Positions 17,611-25,865 of a DNA stretch of 64,000 bases are shown piece after piece. Positions within the stretch are counted from its first letter, which is position 1, and every line of letters begins with the position of its first letter. The position numbers were made by a program, and so were the translations under genes. The notes beneath the pieces are model-generated. The model had not been told where the DNA came from and ran no database searches. It saw nothing but the letters and a program-made list of their open reading frames with translations. The stretch is from positions 2,786,984 to 2,850,983 of the forward strand of contig AP018269.1 in assembly GCA_003994795.1 (NCBI GenBank), read 5' to 3'. Origin of the DNA: Cylindrospermum sp. NIES-4074 (GTDB lineage: Bacteria > Cyanobacteriota > Cyanobacteriia > Cyanobacteriales > Nostocaceae).

Positions 17611-17665
17611 ACCGAGAATTAGGGAGAGGTCGCAGCCTTCCAGCAAAACAAAGATTGCGATCGGT
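17611..17665 (+). ncRNA. Pseudoknot-like RNA motif, copy B, in the leader of the next gene
   Basis: ACCGA (17611-17615) pairs with TCGGT (17661-17665), and TCGCA (17630-17634) with TGCGA (17656-17660). The 5' bulge contains GGGAG, complementary (one G-U) to CTTCC in the loop, allowing a pseudoknot. The start codon of the 54-aa gene follows after 37 nt. Confidence 0.58.
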
Positions 17666-17702
17666 GTTCGCTTACCAAATCAACAAACCTAACAACAAAC
17701 TA

Positions 17703-17867
17703 ATGGAAGACCTAACAAAGAAAGAACTAATCGAAGCCCTTGAAGCATTCCCAGATGACACAGAAATTCTAGTTGGCACGAATTCCGGTCCCTTCTCAGT
17801 GGCTTGCATTGAGGAAGATGGACTTGATTCACCAGTTATTCTTGTTGCTGATGACGACGAAAAATAA
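17703..17867 (+). CDS. Small acidic unknown protein with structured leader
   Basis: From the ATG at 17703 the product has 54 aa: MEDLTKKELIEALEAFPDDT, then a short beta-rich segment and an acidic end (ADDDEK). The ELIEALEAFPDDTEILV pattern resembles small cyanobacterial and phage proteins of unknown role that I recall only vaguely. The frame extends upstream to 17655, but that part overlaps RNA motif copy B and is unlikely to be coding. Copy B lies in the leader, so expression may be under RNA-level control. Confidence 0.6.
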   Translation: MEDLTKKELIEALEAFPDDTEILVGTNSGPFSVACIEEDGLDSPVILVADDDEK

Positions 17868-17886
17868 ATTTCCCCTAAACCTCAAA

Positions 17887-17941
17887 ACCGAGAACTAGGG
17901 AGAAGTCGCAGCCTTCCAGCAAAACAAAGAGTGCGATCGGT
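17887..17941 (+). ncRNA. Pseudoknot-like RNA motif, copy C, in the leader of the next gene
   Basis: This is a near-identical copy of motif B, with the same ACCGA/TCGGT and TCGCA/TGCGA stems and the same GGGAG and CTTCC segments. The next start codon lies 33 nt downstream, almost the same distance as for copy B. A decayed 5' half (ACCGAGAACCAGGAAGAGGT) recurs at 18158-18177 inside the following gene. Confidence 0.58.
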
Positions 17942-17974
17942 GTGAGTATTCAGCAATTAAATTAGTGAGGATTA

Positions 17975-18199
17975 ATGATTAGAAACACATTTCACCGTCA
18001 ATTTAGCAGCAGTATTCAATGTGAAAAATGCCCTAGAAGGTTTTCTATCGAAAGAATTGCTTCCAAGGCACATGAAGAGAGCGGACTATGCCCCAACTGT
18101 TTTGACAAACAAAGCGTAGAAAATCAATGGAATGAATTAATTAATCAACACCCCGAAACCGAGAACCAGGAAGAGGTTTTTCCGGAGCCAGCTACTTAA
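17975..18199 (+). CDS. Small zinc-ribbon protein
   Basis: The 74-aa product contains two CxxC pairs (CEKC near residue 16 and CPNC near residue 39), a classic treble-clef or zinc-ribbon spacing, with a helical, acidic C-terminus (NQEEVFPEPAT). It may bind DNA or RNA. RNA motif copy C lies in its leader. The last 15 codons overlap a degenerate copy of the same RNA motif, so the C-terminus may have been captured from a repeat. Confidence 0.6.
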   Translation: MIRNTFHRQFSSSIQCEKCPRRFSIERIASKAHEESGLCPNCFDKQSVENQWNELINQHPETENQEEVFPEPAT

Positions 18200-18248
18200 C
18201 TAACATCACCAAAGACTACTTTGATACTCCAAATCATGAATAGCAATA

Positions 18249-18464
18249 ATGACTAAGACATTAAATCTTTCCCAGTTACTAAGCTCAATCAAAAAGCAGA
18301 TTCCCAAAGGCAACCTCAAAGGTGCAACTATAATATCTCTTTTGGTTAAGCGTGGAATTCTTCACCAAACCGGAGAACACAAATACGACCTAGCCCCAGG
18401 CGTAAAGCCAACCACAGACGACGTTACAGCCATAGTTGCAGAGATGACCAAGAAACGCAGATAA
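18249..18464 (+). CDS. Small basic unknown protein
   Basis: The 71-aa product is not recognised. It is basic, with N-terminal helices (LSQLLSSIKKQIPKGN), a possible helix-turn-helix-like middle (GATIISLLVKRGILHQTG) and a Lys/Arg-rich end (KKRR). It lies in the small-gene run of the element's right half. A short inverted GATATG/CGTAT-type sequence follows, but no clear terminator. Confidence 0.5.
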   Translation: MTKTLNLSQLLSSIKKQIPKGNLKGATIISLLVKRGILHQTGEHKYDLAPGVKPTTDDVTAIVAEMTKKRR

Positions 18465-18514
18465 CATATCTGCGTTCACTTGGTACAATGCACATATCTA
18501 TTTTAGAGATTACT

Positions 18515-18748
18515 ATGTTAGACCTTGAACAACTTGATGAAACACAACTACTTGCGGTTTGTTGTTTTGTGATGTCGCGCCTTACCCATGCTCACAAATT
18601 ATTGAATTCGTGCGGTACAAACTTTCTGGAAATAATTGCCGTAGACATCGATTCCATGTCGGACGCTGAAAAACTAATCCACATCCAAAAAGCAGTAAAC
18701 AGGTTAGTAGAAATGAAAAACACTCAAGAAGTTTGGAGCGGGGAGTAA
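18515..18748 (+). CDS. Small unknown protein, tandem paralogue 1
   Basis: From the ATG at 18515 the product has 77 aa. It shares the pattern L-(L/F)-A-(V/I)-C ... C-x2-(N/S)-F-(L/F)-E ... AVNRLVE with the next gene product, so the two are tandem duplicates. Its stop overlaps the next ATG (TAATG). It is mainly helical and its role is unknown; such small paralogous genes are typical of phage and plasmid accessory regions. Confidence 0.55.
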   Translation: MLDLEQLDETQLLAVCCFVMSRLTHAHKLLNSCGTNFLEIIAVDIDSMSDAEKLIHIQKAVNRLVEMKNTQEVWSGE

Positions 18749-18993
18749 TGGCGATTCGTTTGTACAACACCAACAAGTTGAAGGTACACCAACTCTTTGC
18801 AATTTGCTATTTATGTCTGGGATTAGATCCAAGACACATTAAAGAGATTAGCTCTAACTGCACATCTTTCTTTCTTGAAAGAATACACAACCAAATTACC
18901 TCTATCAATGGCAGGGAAAAACTTTTGTATATGCAGAGAGCCGTTAACCGATTAGTCGAAATCAACAATCAACACACAGGCGAGGGGCAATAA
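18748..18993 (+). CDS. Small unknown protein, tandem paralogue 2
   Basis: The ATG at 18748 follows GGGGAG and overlaps the previous stop; an upstream TTG frame is less likely. The 81-aa product resembles the previous one along most of its length, including LFAICYLCLG and the shared AVNRLVE end. It overlaps the next gene by one base (TAATG). Function unknown. Confidence 0.55.
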   Translation: MAIRLYNTNKLKVHQLFAICYLCLGLDPRHIKEISSNCTSFFLERIHNQITSINGREKLLYMQRAVNRLVEINNQHTGEGQ

Positions 18994-19286
18994 TGGCGAT
19001 CGCAGTAGCTTACCTCAGAGAAGGAACCCCGCTCAACCACATCTTCCCTAATGCCTTGGTTCCTGTAATCAGCGTGATTCCCACTCGCCTTACTCAAAAT
19101 ACCCCTCTGTGTTACGTCATAGACGGCGAATGCCTAACCCCCTTGCAGATAGAGCTTCTATCTCAGATAGTTCTCAGAAAATGCCAACAGGCCAATCATC
19201 AGGATGCCTACGTCTTAATTCGGCTGGGAATGCCAATAGAGGCTCACTGGTTTCATGCTGCCTCCGATTTTCGTTGCTCTCATTAA
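18993..19286 (+). CDS. Unknown protein of the element's right half
   Basis: The 97-aa product is not recognised. It starts at an ATG overlapping the previous stop codon and has a mixed alpha/beta composition with a C-terminal Cys/His-rich end (HWFHAASDFRCSH). It is followed by a sequence (AAAGCCACGG...CCGTGGCT) that can fold into a short hairpin. Confidence 0.5.
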   Translation: MAIAVAYLREGTPLNHIFPNALVPVISVIPTRLTQNTPLCYVIDGECLTPLQIELLSQIVLRKCQQANHQDAYVLIRLGMPIEAHWFHAASDFRCSH

Positions 19287-19337
19287 CCAAAAAGCCACGG
19301 GTGACGCCGTGGCTCTACCAAACCAATTTACTTATCT

Positions 19338-19583
19338 ATGACCAACATAACAGAAATAATTGAAAAGATTGATCCGCTGCTATCCAAGGATGTAGAACTG
19401 GCGTTGCTAGCGCTGCTGACGATCTCAATCCGCGAACAAACTTGCCTGACCCGCCAAATCAAAGAATTTGGTTTCACCGATATTCCCGCCGAAATACCTT
19501 TATTGGTCGATAACCTGACCGACCTTGATTATCTAGAAATCTGCTGCCACATCTCACAAGGACTTCTGAACGATGCAAATTGA
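19338..19583 (+). CDS. Small helical unknown protein
   Basis: The 81-aa product is predicted helical and acidic, with a Leu-rich middle (LALLALLTISIREQTCL). It overlaps the next gene by 11 nt, which suggests co-translation. A very weak similarity in layout to the paralogue pair at 18515-18993 may be chance. Function unknown. Confidence 0.5.
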   Translation: MTNITEIIEKIDPLLSKDVELALLALLTISIREQTCLTRQIKEFGFTDIPAEIPLLVDNLTDLDYLEICCHISQGLLNDAN

Positions 19584-19938
19584 CATTGAACAACTAGCCA
19601 AGCTGGGTTACAACTCCCAATCAGACAACCAAAGTATTGAATGGGATAGAGCGCCTGCCAATACCCAGGCGTTTTATAGAGCGATCGCTCAAAAACAACA
19701 GGAATTTATCCAGGCTTTAATTAACCAACAATCAAACAAAGTAATTCAGTCTTTACGGAATTGGGTAATTTTTCAACTCATCCCAATCATTCAACCCGCA
19801 CTTACCCATAAAGAGAAGAATGAACAATTAGCACGTCTACTGCAAGATTTAACAAAGATAAAAGTTGTTGATTCGGACGAACCCGACCCAGACAATATCC
19901 CTTTTGATTTGGGGGCTATGTCCCCCGAAAACTTTTAG
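19573..19938 (+). CDS. Unknown helical protein
   Basis: The 121-aa product starts inside the 3' end of the previous gene. It is helical and Gln-rich in the middle (YRAIAQKQQEFIQALINQQ) and acidic at the end (DSDEPDPDNIPFDLG). No membrane segment or known motif is seen. Function unknown. Confidence 0.5.
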   Translation: MQIDIEQLAKLGYNSQSDNQSIEWDRAPANTQAFYRAIAQKQQEFIQALINQQSNKVIQSLRNWVIFQLIPIIQPALTHKEKNEQLARLLQDLTKIKVVDSDEPDPDNIPFDLGAMSPENF

Positions 19939-19959
19939 TAAATTACGTTAGTTAACCCC

Positions 19960-20511
19960 ATGACTTTAGCAATCAGCTTACATCAACCTTGGGCAAGCCT
20001 AATAGCCCTTGGATATAAAAAGTATGAAACTCGCCATTGGCAGACAAGTTACAGAGGAGATTTACTAATCTGTGCCGCAAAGAAAAAATCTAGAAGCCAG
20101 CAAGAATTTTATCGTCAATTTCTTTTCAGGAACTGCAAGCCTTACAACCACCCACCTGATTGGGAATATTTGCCCTTTGGTTCAGTTGTAGCTGTTTGCA
20201 GCCTAACAGGATGCCTAAAAATGCATTTAAAGAACGAAACTCCGCCACACTTGATTGACAGCATCAACATTGAGGACATGACTCAAATGGAATTAGACAG
20301 TGGATGCTGGAAAAGTGGACGCTATGCCTGGCGATTGGAGAATATCCGTCCATTGTGTCAACCCGTTCATATTGTTGGCAGACAATCTCTTTGGGCACCA
20401 TCTCCCCAAATTTGCGACCAAGCATCAAACCAATCTTATGACCTGGAGACAGAAAGCCAGATTCGCAATATACAAAGCAGTGGACGCCGCCCAACCCTGC
20501 ACCACTGCTGA
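19960..20511 (+). CDS. ASCH-domain protein
   Basis: The 183-aa product starts with the ASCH signature SLHQPWASLIALGYKKYETR and continues with the expected YRGDLLICAAKK and SVVAVCSLTGCLKM strands up to GRQSLW near residue 147. ASCH domains resemble PUA folds, bind RNA or modified nucleotides, and some cleave RNA; they are frequent in phages. The last 35 residues look non-homologous and overlap the next gene, so the ancestral stop may have lain earlier. Confidence 0.8.
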   Translation: MTLAISLHQPWASLIALGYKKYETRHWQTSYRGDLLICAAKKKSRSQQEFYRQFLFRNCKPYNHPPDWEYLPFGSVVAVCSLTGCLKMHLKNETPPHLIDSINIEDMTQMELDSGCWKSGRYAWRLENIRPLCQPVHIVGRQSLWAPSPQICDQASNQSYDLETESQIRNIQSSGRRPTLHHC

Positions 20512-20710
20512 ATTAAGGAAGGCTATAGATTCCGCATATCCTTTCGGCTTCCGCGAATACTATCCTTATAAAGCCTGGTTAATTGAGCGAAGCTTGGCGT
20601 TTTATGAGCTAGGGATAATTGAGAAAAAGCCTGATACCAAACGCAGGAAAAGCAGAAAACCAATGATTGGTTACGATCCAATATCACCAGCGCAATTGTC
20701 ACTTTTTTAA
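20438..20710 (+). CDS. Small phage-type basic protein
   Basis: The ATG at 20438 lies inside the ASCH gene; the longer frame from 20300 is unlikely. The 90-aa product contains AYPFGFREYYPYKAWLIE, a pattern I recall from small phage or plasmid proteins of unknown role, followed by a Lys/Arg-rich stretch (KPDTKRRKSRKP). The basic segment suggests nucleic acid contact. It ends 4 nt before the integrase start. Confidence 0.58.
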   Translation: MTWRQKARFAIYKAVDAAQPCTTAELRKAIDSAYPFGFREYYPYKAWLIERSLAFYELGIIEKKPDTKRRKSRKPMIGYDPISPAQLSLF

Positions 20711-20714
20711 AATC

Positions 20715-21848
20715 ATGGCTGTAACCAGTGACCCTAAATCCAAGAAATTAATTATCCGCTTTAGAGTCACTGGCTACAGCAAACAATTTTACTTAAACTC
20801 AGGGCTGAAAAATTCAGCCAAAAATAGAACAATTGTAGATTCACGCTGGGAGTTAATTCAGCGTGAAATTTCTTTAGGACAGTTTGACGCCACTCTTGAG
20901 CGCTACAGATTTGGCAGTAAACCACCCCTTCCAGAAGTTGACAACTCAAAAACCATAATTGACCTGTGGGAACGCTTCACCGATTTTCAGACTACACAGC
21001 TTGAAGCAACTACCATTTTATTAAACTACGCCAACACCAAAAAAAGGATTTTGAAATTCCCATCACAGGATTTAGCTGATGCCCCAAAAATTAGAGATTG
21101 GATATTGAGTAATTATTCTCCACGAATGGCGTGGGACTTACTCGCTCATGTCAATAGATGCTGTAAGTGGAGCGTGTTAGCAAAGCTTATTGCAACAAAC
21201 CCCTTTGAAAACTTAACCATCAAGCGACCCAAACGAAAATCGACTGACGATGACAGAAGAGCTTATAACCCTACACAGCGAGATTTAATTATCAACGCCT
21301 TTGAGACAAATCAGAGATTCAGTCATTACGCGCCATTAATAAAATTCCTCTTCTGGACTGGCTGTAGGCATGGCGAAGCTTTTGCACTCAGATGGGAGGA
21401 TATTAGCGAGGATTCTACAAAAATTAGCATATTCAAGTCGTGCAACACCTTTGGTATTTCCAAAGGAACCAAGAATGGCAAGCGGAGGATATTTCCTTGT
21501 CAACCAGGCGGGAAGCTTAATTTGTTGTTGTTGGAGATGAGAAATTCTTCCTCTGCCAGCGATGAACTAATTTTTAAATCAAGGCGCGGACACAAACTAA
21601 CCACAAATATATTGGGTGACTGCTGGCGACAATCATCTACCTCGCCCGGTGTAGTTAGAGAGCTATCCCAGAGAGGGATGATTCATTATCTCTGCCCCTA
21701 TGCCACCCGCCACACATTTGCAACTTGTGCGATCGCCTCTGGAGCATCGCCGGATAAAGTTGCTTACTGGATCGGCGATACCACCGCGACGGTTTTGCAA
21801 TTTTACTGTCACCCCGAAGCCGTCGTTGTAGATTGCCCAGATTTTTAA
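20715..21848 (+). CDS. Tyrosine recombinase (integrase)
   Basis: Starting at the ATG at 20715 the product has 377 aa. An N-terminal arm-binding-like region is followed by a SAM-like core-binding domain (about residues 80-170) and the catalytic domain. Catalytic residues are Arg218 in WTGCRHGEAF, the Lys region GTKNGKRR near 253, Arg332-His333 in PYATRHTFAT, and the nucleophile Tyr364 in LQFYCHP. The box II His is replaced by Tyr and the third-box His by Asp, both tolerated variants. It lies at the right end of the element and should catalyse integration and excision at the 24-bp core. Confidence 0.9.
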   Translation: MAVTSDPKSKKLIIRFRVTGYSKQFYLNSGLKNSAKNRTIVDSRWELIQREISLGQFDATLERYRFGSKPPLPEVDNSKTIIDLWERFTDFQTTQLEATTILLNYANTKKRILKFPSQDLADAPKIRDWILSNYSPRMAWDLLAHVNRCCKWSVLAKLIATNPFENLTIKRPKRKSTDDDRRAYNPTQRDLIINAFETNQRFSHYAPLIKFLFWTGCRHGEAFALRWEDISEDSTKISIFKSCNTFGISKGTKNGKRRIFPCQPGGKLNLLLLEMRNSSSASDELIFKSRRGHKLTTNILGDCWRQSSTSPGVVRELSQRGMIHYLCPYATRHTFATCAIASGASPDKVAYWIGDTTATVLQFYCHPEAVVVDCPDF

Positions 21849-21851
21849 CTA

Positions 21852-21871
21852 CTACTCAAACACTACTCAAA
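21852..21871. promoter_or_regulatory. Right arm-site-like direct repeats
   Basis: Two CTACTCAAA copies lie 11 nt apart in the same orientation as the four copies at the left end. They begin 3 nt after the integrase stop codon and end 26 nt before the core. Integrase arm binding is inferred. Confidence 0.6.
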
Positions 21872-21897
21872 AAAGCTTGAAAACCCTTACTGTGGCG

Positions 21898-21921
21898 TAA
21901 GGCAGTAGCTCATAAAAACAT
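21898..21921. repeat. Right attachment core (attR), 24-bp direct repeat
   Basis: This is identical to 3779-3802. To its right begins the DNA that lay upstream of the kinase before integration. Confidence 0.88.
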
Positions 21922-22199
21922 CTTACAAAAAGGGCGGAAAGCCTGAAATTCCAACAACTAAACCCAGAAATTGTGTTTGACTTATGAGTCTATAATTTTT
22001 TAAGTGTGGGATTAAAGGCAGCTGTTGCGCCTTTAGGTTGCAATCAGTGTTTTTGTTGATGTTATCACTATTCTAGTAGCTAAGGTATTAAACCACTAAG
22101 TCATATAGATAAGGAAAAGTACTTAACTTCCCAGTTTCCTCCTAATTCAAAACCTCACTCAAGAGTAGGAGAGAGGTCTAAGCGGTGTAATTTACAAAC
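21922..22199 (-). other. Displaced native upstream region of the kinase
   Basis: If the element is removed in thought, this stretch joins directly to the kinase start codon. It lies between the terminator of psbA and the attachment core and has no gene. It therefore most likely contains the original kinase promoter and leader, now separated from the gene by 18 kb. Positions 22140-22199 also belong to a segment repeated after the second psbA gene. Confidence 0.7.
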
Positions 22200-22233
22200 A
22201 AAAAGCGCCCCCCTGACTTGGAGAGCGCTTTTT
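22200..22233 (-). terminator. psbA terminator, copy 1
   Basis: AAAAAGCGC (22200-22208) pairs with GCGCTTTTT (22225-22233), ending in a T run for - strand transcripts. An identical hairpin follows the second psbA gene. Confidence 0.8.
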
Positions 22234-22253
22234 ATCTAATTGGAAAGCTTGTT

Positions 22254-23336
22254 TTAGCCGTTGATAGCAGGAGCAGTCAGAGCCACAGGAGCAACATCAC
22301 CAGCAGCCAAGTCTAGGGGGAAGTTGTGAGCGTTACGCTCGTGCATCACTTCCATACCCAGGTTAGCGCGGTTGATAACATCAGCCCATGTACCGATGAC
22401 GCGACCTTGAGAATCAATGATTGATTGGTTGAAATTGAAACCGTTCAAGTTGAACGCCATTGTGCTGACACCCAAAGCGGTAAACCAGATACCGACTACA
22501 GGCCATGCAGCTAGCAAGAAGTGCAGTGAACGGCTGTTGTTGAAAGAAGCGTATTGGAAGATTAAGCGACCGAAGTAGCCGTGAGCAGCAACGATGTTGT
22601 AGGTTTCTTCTTCTTGACCGAACTTGTAACCGTAGTTTTGTGATTCGCTTTCGGTGGTTTCCCGAACCAAGGAAGAAGTAACGAGTGAACCGTGCATTGC
22701 AGAGAATAAGGAACCACCGAACACACCAGCTACACCGAGCATGTGGAAGGGGTGCATCAAGATGTTATGTTCTGCTTGGAACACAATCATGAAGTTGAAG
22801 GTTCCAGAGATACCCAAAGGCATACCATCAGAGAATGAACCTTGACCGATGGGGTAGATTAAGAAGACTGCGGTAGCGGCTGCAACAGGTGCAGAGAAAG
22901 CTAGGCAAATCCAAGGACGCATCCCCAAGCGGTAGGAAAGTTCCCACTCACGACCCAGGTAGCAGAATACGCCTGTTAAGAAGTGGAATACTACTAATTG
23001 GTAAGGGCCACCATTGTACAACCACTCATCTAAGGAAGCTGCTTCCCAAATGGGATAGAAGTGTAAACCGATAGCGTTAGAAGAAGGAACAACTGCACCG
23101 GAGATGATGTTGTTTCCGTACATTAAGGAACCTGCTACTGGCTCACGGATACCGTCGATGTCAACGGGGGGAGCGGCGATGAAAGCGATGATGAAGCAGG
23201 TGGTTGCAGCTAGTAAGGTGGGGATCATTAAGACACCGAACCAACCGATGTAGAGGCGGTTGTTGGTGCTGGTAATGAATTCGCAGAAGCGATCCCATAC
23301 GTTGGCGCTTTGGCGCTGTTGTAAGGTTGCGGTCAT
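22254..23336 (-). CDS. psbA: Photosystem II reaction-centre protein D1, Glu130 form
   Basis: This is a full-length 360-aa D1 with five membrane helices and the D1 landmarks [21 protein letters not shown] and the C-terminal processing region ending ...[19 protein letters not shown]. Residue 130 is Glu ([14 protein letters not shown]), the form linked in other cyanobacteria to high light and faster charge recombination control at the pheophytin. D1 binds P680, pheophytin, QB and the Mn cluster in the thylakoid membrane. The gene has its own promoter and terminator. Confidence 0.97.
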   Translation of the reverse strand: MTATLQQRQSANVWDRFCEFITSTNNRLYIGWFGVLMIPTLLAATTCFIIAFIAAPPVDIDGIREPVAGSLMYGNNIISGAVVPSSNAIGLHFYPIWEAASLDEWLYNGGPYQLVVFHFLTGVFCYLGREWELSYRLGMRPWICLAFSAPVAAATAVFLIYPIGQGSFSDGMPLGISGTFNFMIVFQAEHNILMHPFHMLGVAGVFGGSLFSAMHGSLVTSSLVRETTESESQNYGYKFGQEEETYNIVAAHGYFGRLIFQYASFNNSRSLHFLLAAWPVVGIWFTALGVSTMAFNLNGFNFNQSIIDSQGRVIGTWADVINRANLGMEVMHERNAHNFPLDLAAGDVAPVALTAPAING

Positions 23337-23373
23337 GGTTTTATGATTGCGATTGATTGTTTATGTATGTTTT

Positions 23374-23389
23374 GGTAGGTGTTTCTACC
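23374..23389 (-). promoter_or_regulatory. Leader hairpin of psbA (Glu130 copy)
   Basis: GGTAG and CTACC form a short hairpin in the 5' leader, 38 nt before the start codon. The other psbA copy has a longer version at the same place. Such leader hairpins may set mRNA stability under light changes (inference). Confidence 0.45.
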
Positions 23390-23399
23390 TGATGAACTT

Positions 23400-23428
23400 A
23401 TATTAAGACGTTTATTGAGATTTGTAAA
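23400..23428 (-). promoter_or_regulatory. psbA promoter (Glu130 copy)
   Basis: On the - strand, TTTACA (23428-23423) and TAATAT (23405-23400) are separated by 17 nt, a near-consensus sigma-70 arrangement 64 nt before the start codon. The second psbA gene has the same -35 and spacing. Confidence 0.75.
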
Positions 23429-23552
23429 CCCCTGTTAACAACATTTTTTAACAAATTTGCCAAATAGGGTTAATTACAGGCTGTAAATCCTATCTAGCAA
23501 GGATTTCCAGGTTTAGACTAATTCTAGACATCTATTTATAAACGTTACATTT

Positions 23553-24509
23553 ATGTTTCCATCTAGTTCACACAGGGTTACATACAGCCCAGCCTATACA
23601 ATCGTCCCTACTTATGAATGCTTTAACCGCTGCACTTACTGCAACTTTCGCAGGGAACCGGGTAAGAGTCCCTGGATGAGTCTTGCAGGGGCTGAAAGGA
23701 TTTTGCGACAACTGCAAAACCAAAATATCTGTGAAATTCTCATTCTCAGCGGTGAGGTACACCCTCATTCATCTAGGCGTGAGGCTTGGTTTCAGCGGAT
23801 TTATGATTTGTGTGCGTTAGCGCTGACGATGGGATTTTTACCTCACACTAACGTCGGGCCTCTGAGTTTTGCGGAGATGGAAAAACTGAAGCGGGTAAAT
23901 GTTTCGATGGGTTTGATGTTGGAACAGTTAACGCCAACATTATTAAATACTGTGCATCGTTACGCGCCGAGTAAGTTGCCACAGGTGAGGATGCAACAAT
24001 TAAAATGGGCGGGTGAGTTGCAGATTCCTTTTACCACTGGGTTACTGTTGGGAATTGGGGAAAGTCTAGATGATTGCTGGGAAACGTTGACAGCTATATC
24101 TAATGTGCATCTACGCTACGGTCACATCCAAGAAGTCATTCTGCAACCCCACAGTCCGGGAAATCAGCAAAGCTTTGATGCACCACCTTTTGACCCCTAT
24201 CAACTACCAGAGGTAATTGCTCAAGCACGGCAGATTTTACCCGCAGATATTACAATTCAAATTCCGCCGAATTTAGTTCAAGATGCTGGGTGGTTGCTTG
24301 CTTGTTTAGCTGCTGGTGCCAGAGATTTGGGGGGAATTGGCCCGAAGGATGAAGTTAATCCTGATTATCCCCATATTCAGGAGCAGGCTTTGAGGGATAT
24401 TTTACAGTCTGGGGGGTGGGAATTAGTGCCGCGTTTGCCACTGTATCCGCAGTTTGATGAGTGGTTAGGGGATGAGTTGACGGCATCTGTGAGAATGTGG
24501 CGCCAGTAA
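23553..24509 (+). CDS. cofG: FO synthase subunit CofG (radical SAM)
   Basis: The 318-aa protein has the radical SAM motif CFNRCTYC near residue 25 and the CofG context (YCNFRREPG, GIGPKDEVNPDYPHI). With CofH it forms 7,8-didemethyl-8-hydroxy-5-deazariboflavin from a tyrosine adduct. In cyanobacteria this deazaflavin serves mainly as antenna of DNA photolyase. It is divergent from one psbA gene and convergent with the other. cofH is not in the window. Confidence 0.88.
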   Translation: MFPSSSHRVTYSPAYTIVPTYECFNRCTYCNFRREPGKSPWMSLAGAERILRQLQNQNICEILILSGEVHPHSSRREAWFQRIYDLCALALTMGFLPHTNVGPLSFAEMEKLKRVNVSMGLMLEQLTPTLLNTVHRYAPSKLPQVRMQQLKWAGELQIPFTTGLLLGIGESLDDCWETLTAISNVHLRYGHIQEVILQPHSPGNQQSFDAPPFDPYQLPEVIAQARQILPADITIQIPPNLVQDAGWLLACLAAGARDLGGIGPKDEVNPDYPHIQEQALRDILQSGGWELVPRLPLYPQFDEWLGDELTASVRMWRQ

Positions 24510-24518
24510 ATCACCCAT

Positions 24519-24552
24519 AATGTAGAGACGTTGCATGCAACGTCTCTACATT
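24519..24552. repeat. 34-nt perfect palindrome (interspersed repeat)
   Basis: The left half AATGTAGAGACGTTGCA is fully complementary to the right half. A 30-nt relative lies at 37473-37502. Such GTAGAGACGT palindromes are common dispersed repeats of Nostocales and can act as a terminator after cofG. Confidence 0.8.
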
Positions 24553-24603
24553 GGTTAGCGGTTTTTTTATTATGACCAATTAAACGGAGATCATATGACC
24601 CCC

Positions 24604-24711
24604 CACTCCTAATTCAAAACCTCACTCAAGAGTGGCAGAGAGGTCTAAGCAGTGTAATTTACAAATAAAAAGCGCCCCCCTGACTTGGAGAGCGCTTTTT
24701 ATCTAAACTAG
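24604..24711. repeat. Duplicated psbA downstream segment
   Basis: About 108 nt here match 22136-22244 with few differences, including a 10-nt complementary pair (CCTCACTCAAGAGT...) and the terminator hairpin 24667-24700. The two psbA units therefore arose by duplication that included the 3' flank. Confidence 0.8.
24667..24700 (-). terminator. psbA terminator, copy 2
   Basis: AAAAAGCGC (24667-24675) pairs with GCGCTTTTT (24692-24700). It is the same hairpin as at 22200-22233. Confidence 0.8.
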
Positions 24712-24721
24712 AAATTCAGTT

Positions 24722-25804
24722 CTAACCGTTGATAGCAGGAGCAGTCAAGGCAACAGGAGCAACTTCACCAGCAGCCAAGTCTAGGGGGAAGTTGTGAGCG
24801 TTACGCTCGTGCATTACTTCCATACCCAAGTTAGCGCGGTTGATTACGTCAGCCCAAGTACCGATGACGCGACCTTGAGAATCAATGATTGATTGGTTGA
24901 AGTTGAAACCGTTCAAGTTGAACGCCATTGTGCTTACACCTAAAGCGGTAAACCAGATACCGACTACAGGCCATGCAGCTAGCAGGAAGTGCAGTGAACG
25001 GCTGTTGTTGAATGAAGCGTATTGGAAGATCAAGCGACCGAAGTAGCCGTGGGCTGCAACGATGTTATAGGTTTCTTCTTCTTGACCGAACTTGTAACCG
25101 TAGTTTTGTGATTCGGTTTCGGTTGTTTCACGAACCAAAGAGGAAGTTACCAAGGAACCGTGCATTGCAGAGAATAAGCTTCCGCCGAATACACCAGCCA
25201 CACCTAACATGTGGAAGGGGTGCATCAAGATGTTGTGTTCTGCTTGGAACACGATCATGAAGTTGAAGGTTCCGGAGATACCCAAGGGCATACCATCGGA
25301 GAATGAACCTTGACCGATTGGGTAGATCAAGAAGACTGCGGTAGCTGATGCCAAAGGTGCAGAGTAAGCTACGCAAATCCAAGGACGCATTCCCAAGCGG
25401 TAAGATAGTTCCCACTGACGACCTAAGTAGCAAGCGCAACCGATCAAGAAGTGGAAAATTACCAATTGGTAAGGACCGCCGTTATACAACCACTCATCTA
25501 AGGAAGCAGCTTCCCAAATGGGGTAGAAGTGTAAACCGATGGCGTTAGAAGAAGGAACAACTGCACCGGAGATGATGTTGTTTCCGTAGATCAAAGAACC
25601 TGCAACTGGCTCACGGATACCATCGATGTCAACGGGAGGCGCAGCGATGAAAGCGATGATGAAGCAGGTGGTTGCGGCTAGCAAGGTGGGGATCATGAGG
25701 ACGCCGAACCAACCGATGTAGATGCGGTTGTCGGTGCTGGTAATCCACTCGCAGAACCGTTCCCATACGTTAGCGCTTTGGCGCTGCTGTAAGGTTGTGG
25801 TCAT
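24722..25804 (-). CDS. psbA: Photosystem II reaction-centre protein D1, Gln130 form
   Basis: The 360-aa D1 is nearly identical to the neighbouring copy. Differences cluster near the N-terminus and residues 116-155 ([22 protein letters not shown]). Residue 130 is Gln, as in the low-light D1:1 form of Synechococcus elongatus. The pair thus provides two functional D1 types. It has its own -35/-10 and terminator; cofG lies between the copies on the other strand. Confidence 0.97.
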   Translation of the reverse strand: MTTTLQQRQSANVWERFCEWITSTDNRIYIGWFGVLMIPTLLAATTCFIIAFIAAPPVDIDGIREPVAGSLIYGNNIISGAVVPSSNAIGLHFYPIWEAASLDEWLYNGGPYQLVIFHFLIGCACYLGRQWELSYRLGMRPWICVAYSAPLASATAVFLIYPIGQGSFSDGMPLGISGTFNFMIVFQAEHNILMHPFHMLGVAGVFGGSLFSAMHGSLVTSSLVRETTETESQNYGYKFGQEEETYNIVAAHGYFGRLIFQYASFNNSRSLHFLLAAWPVVGIWFTALGVSTMAFNLNGFNFNQSIIDSQGRVIGTWADVINRANLGMEVMHERNAHNFPLDLAAGEVAPVALTAPAING

Positions 25805-25837
25805 TTTTTTATGAGTGCTTTATTGTTTTATGATGTT

Positions 25838-25857
25838 GGTAGGTGGTTTTGCCTACC
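25838..25857 (-). promoter_or_regulatory. Leader hairpin of psbA (Gln130 copy)
   Basis: GGTAGG (25838-25843) pairs with CCTACC (25852-25857) in the leader, matching the position of the shorter hairpin of the other copy. Confidence 0.45.
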
Positions 25858-25865
25858 TGTATACA

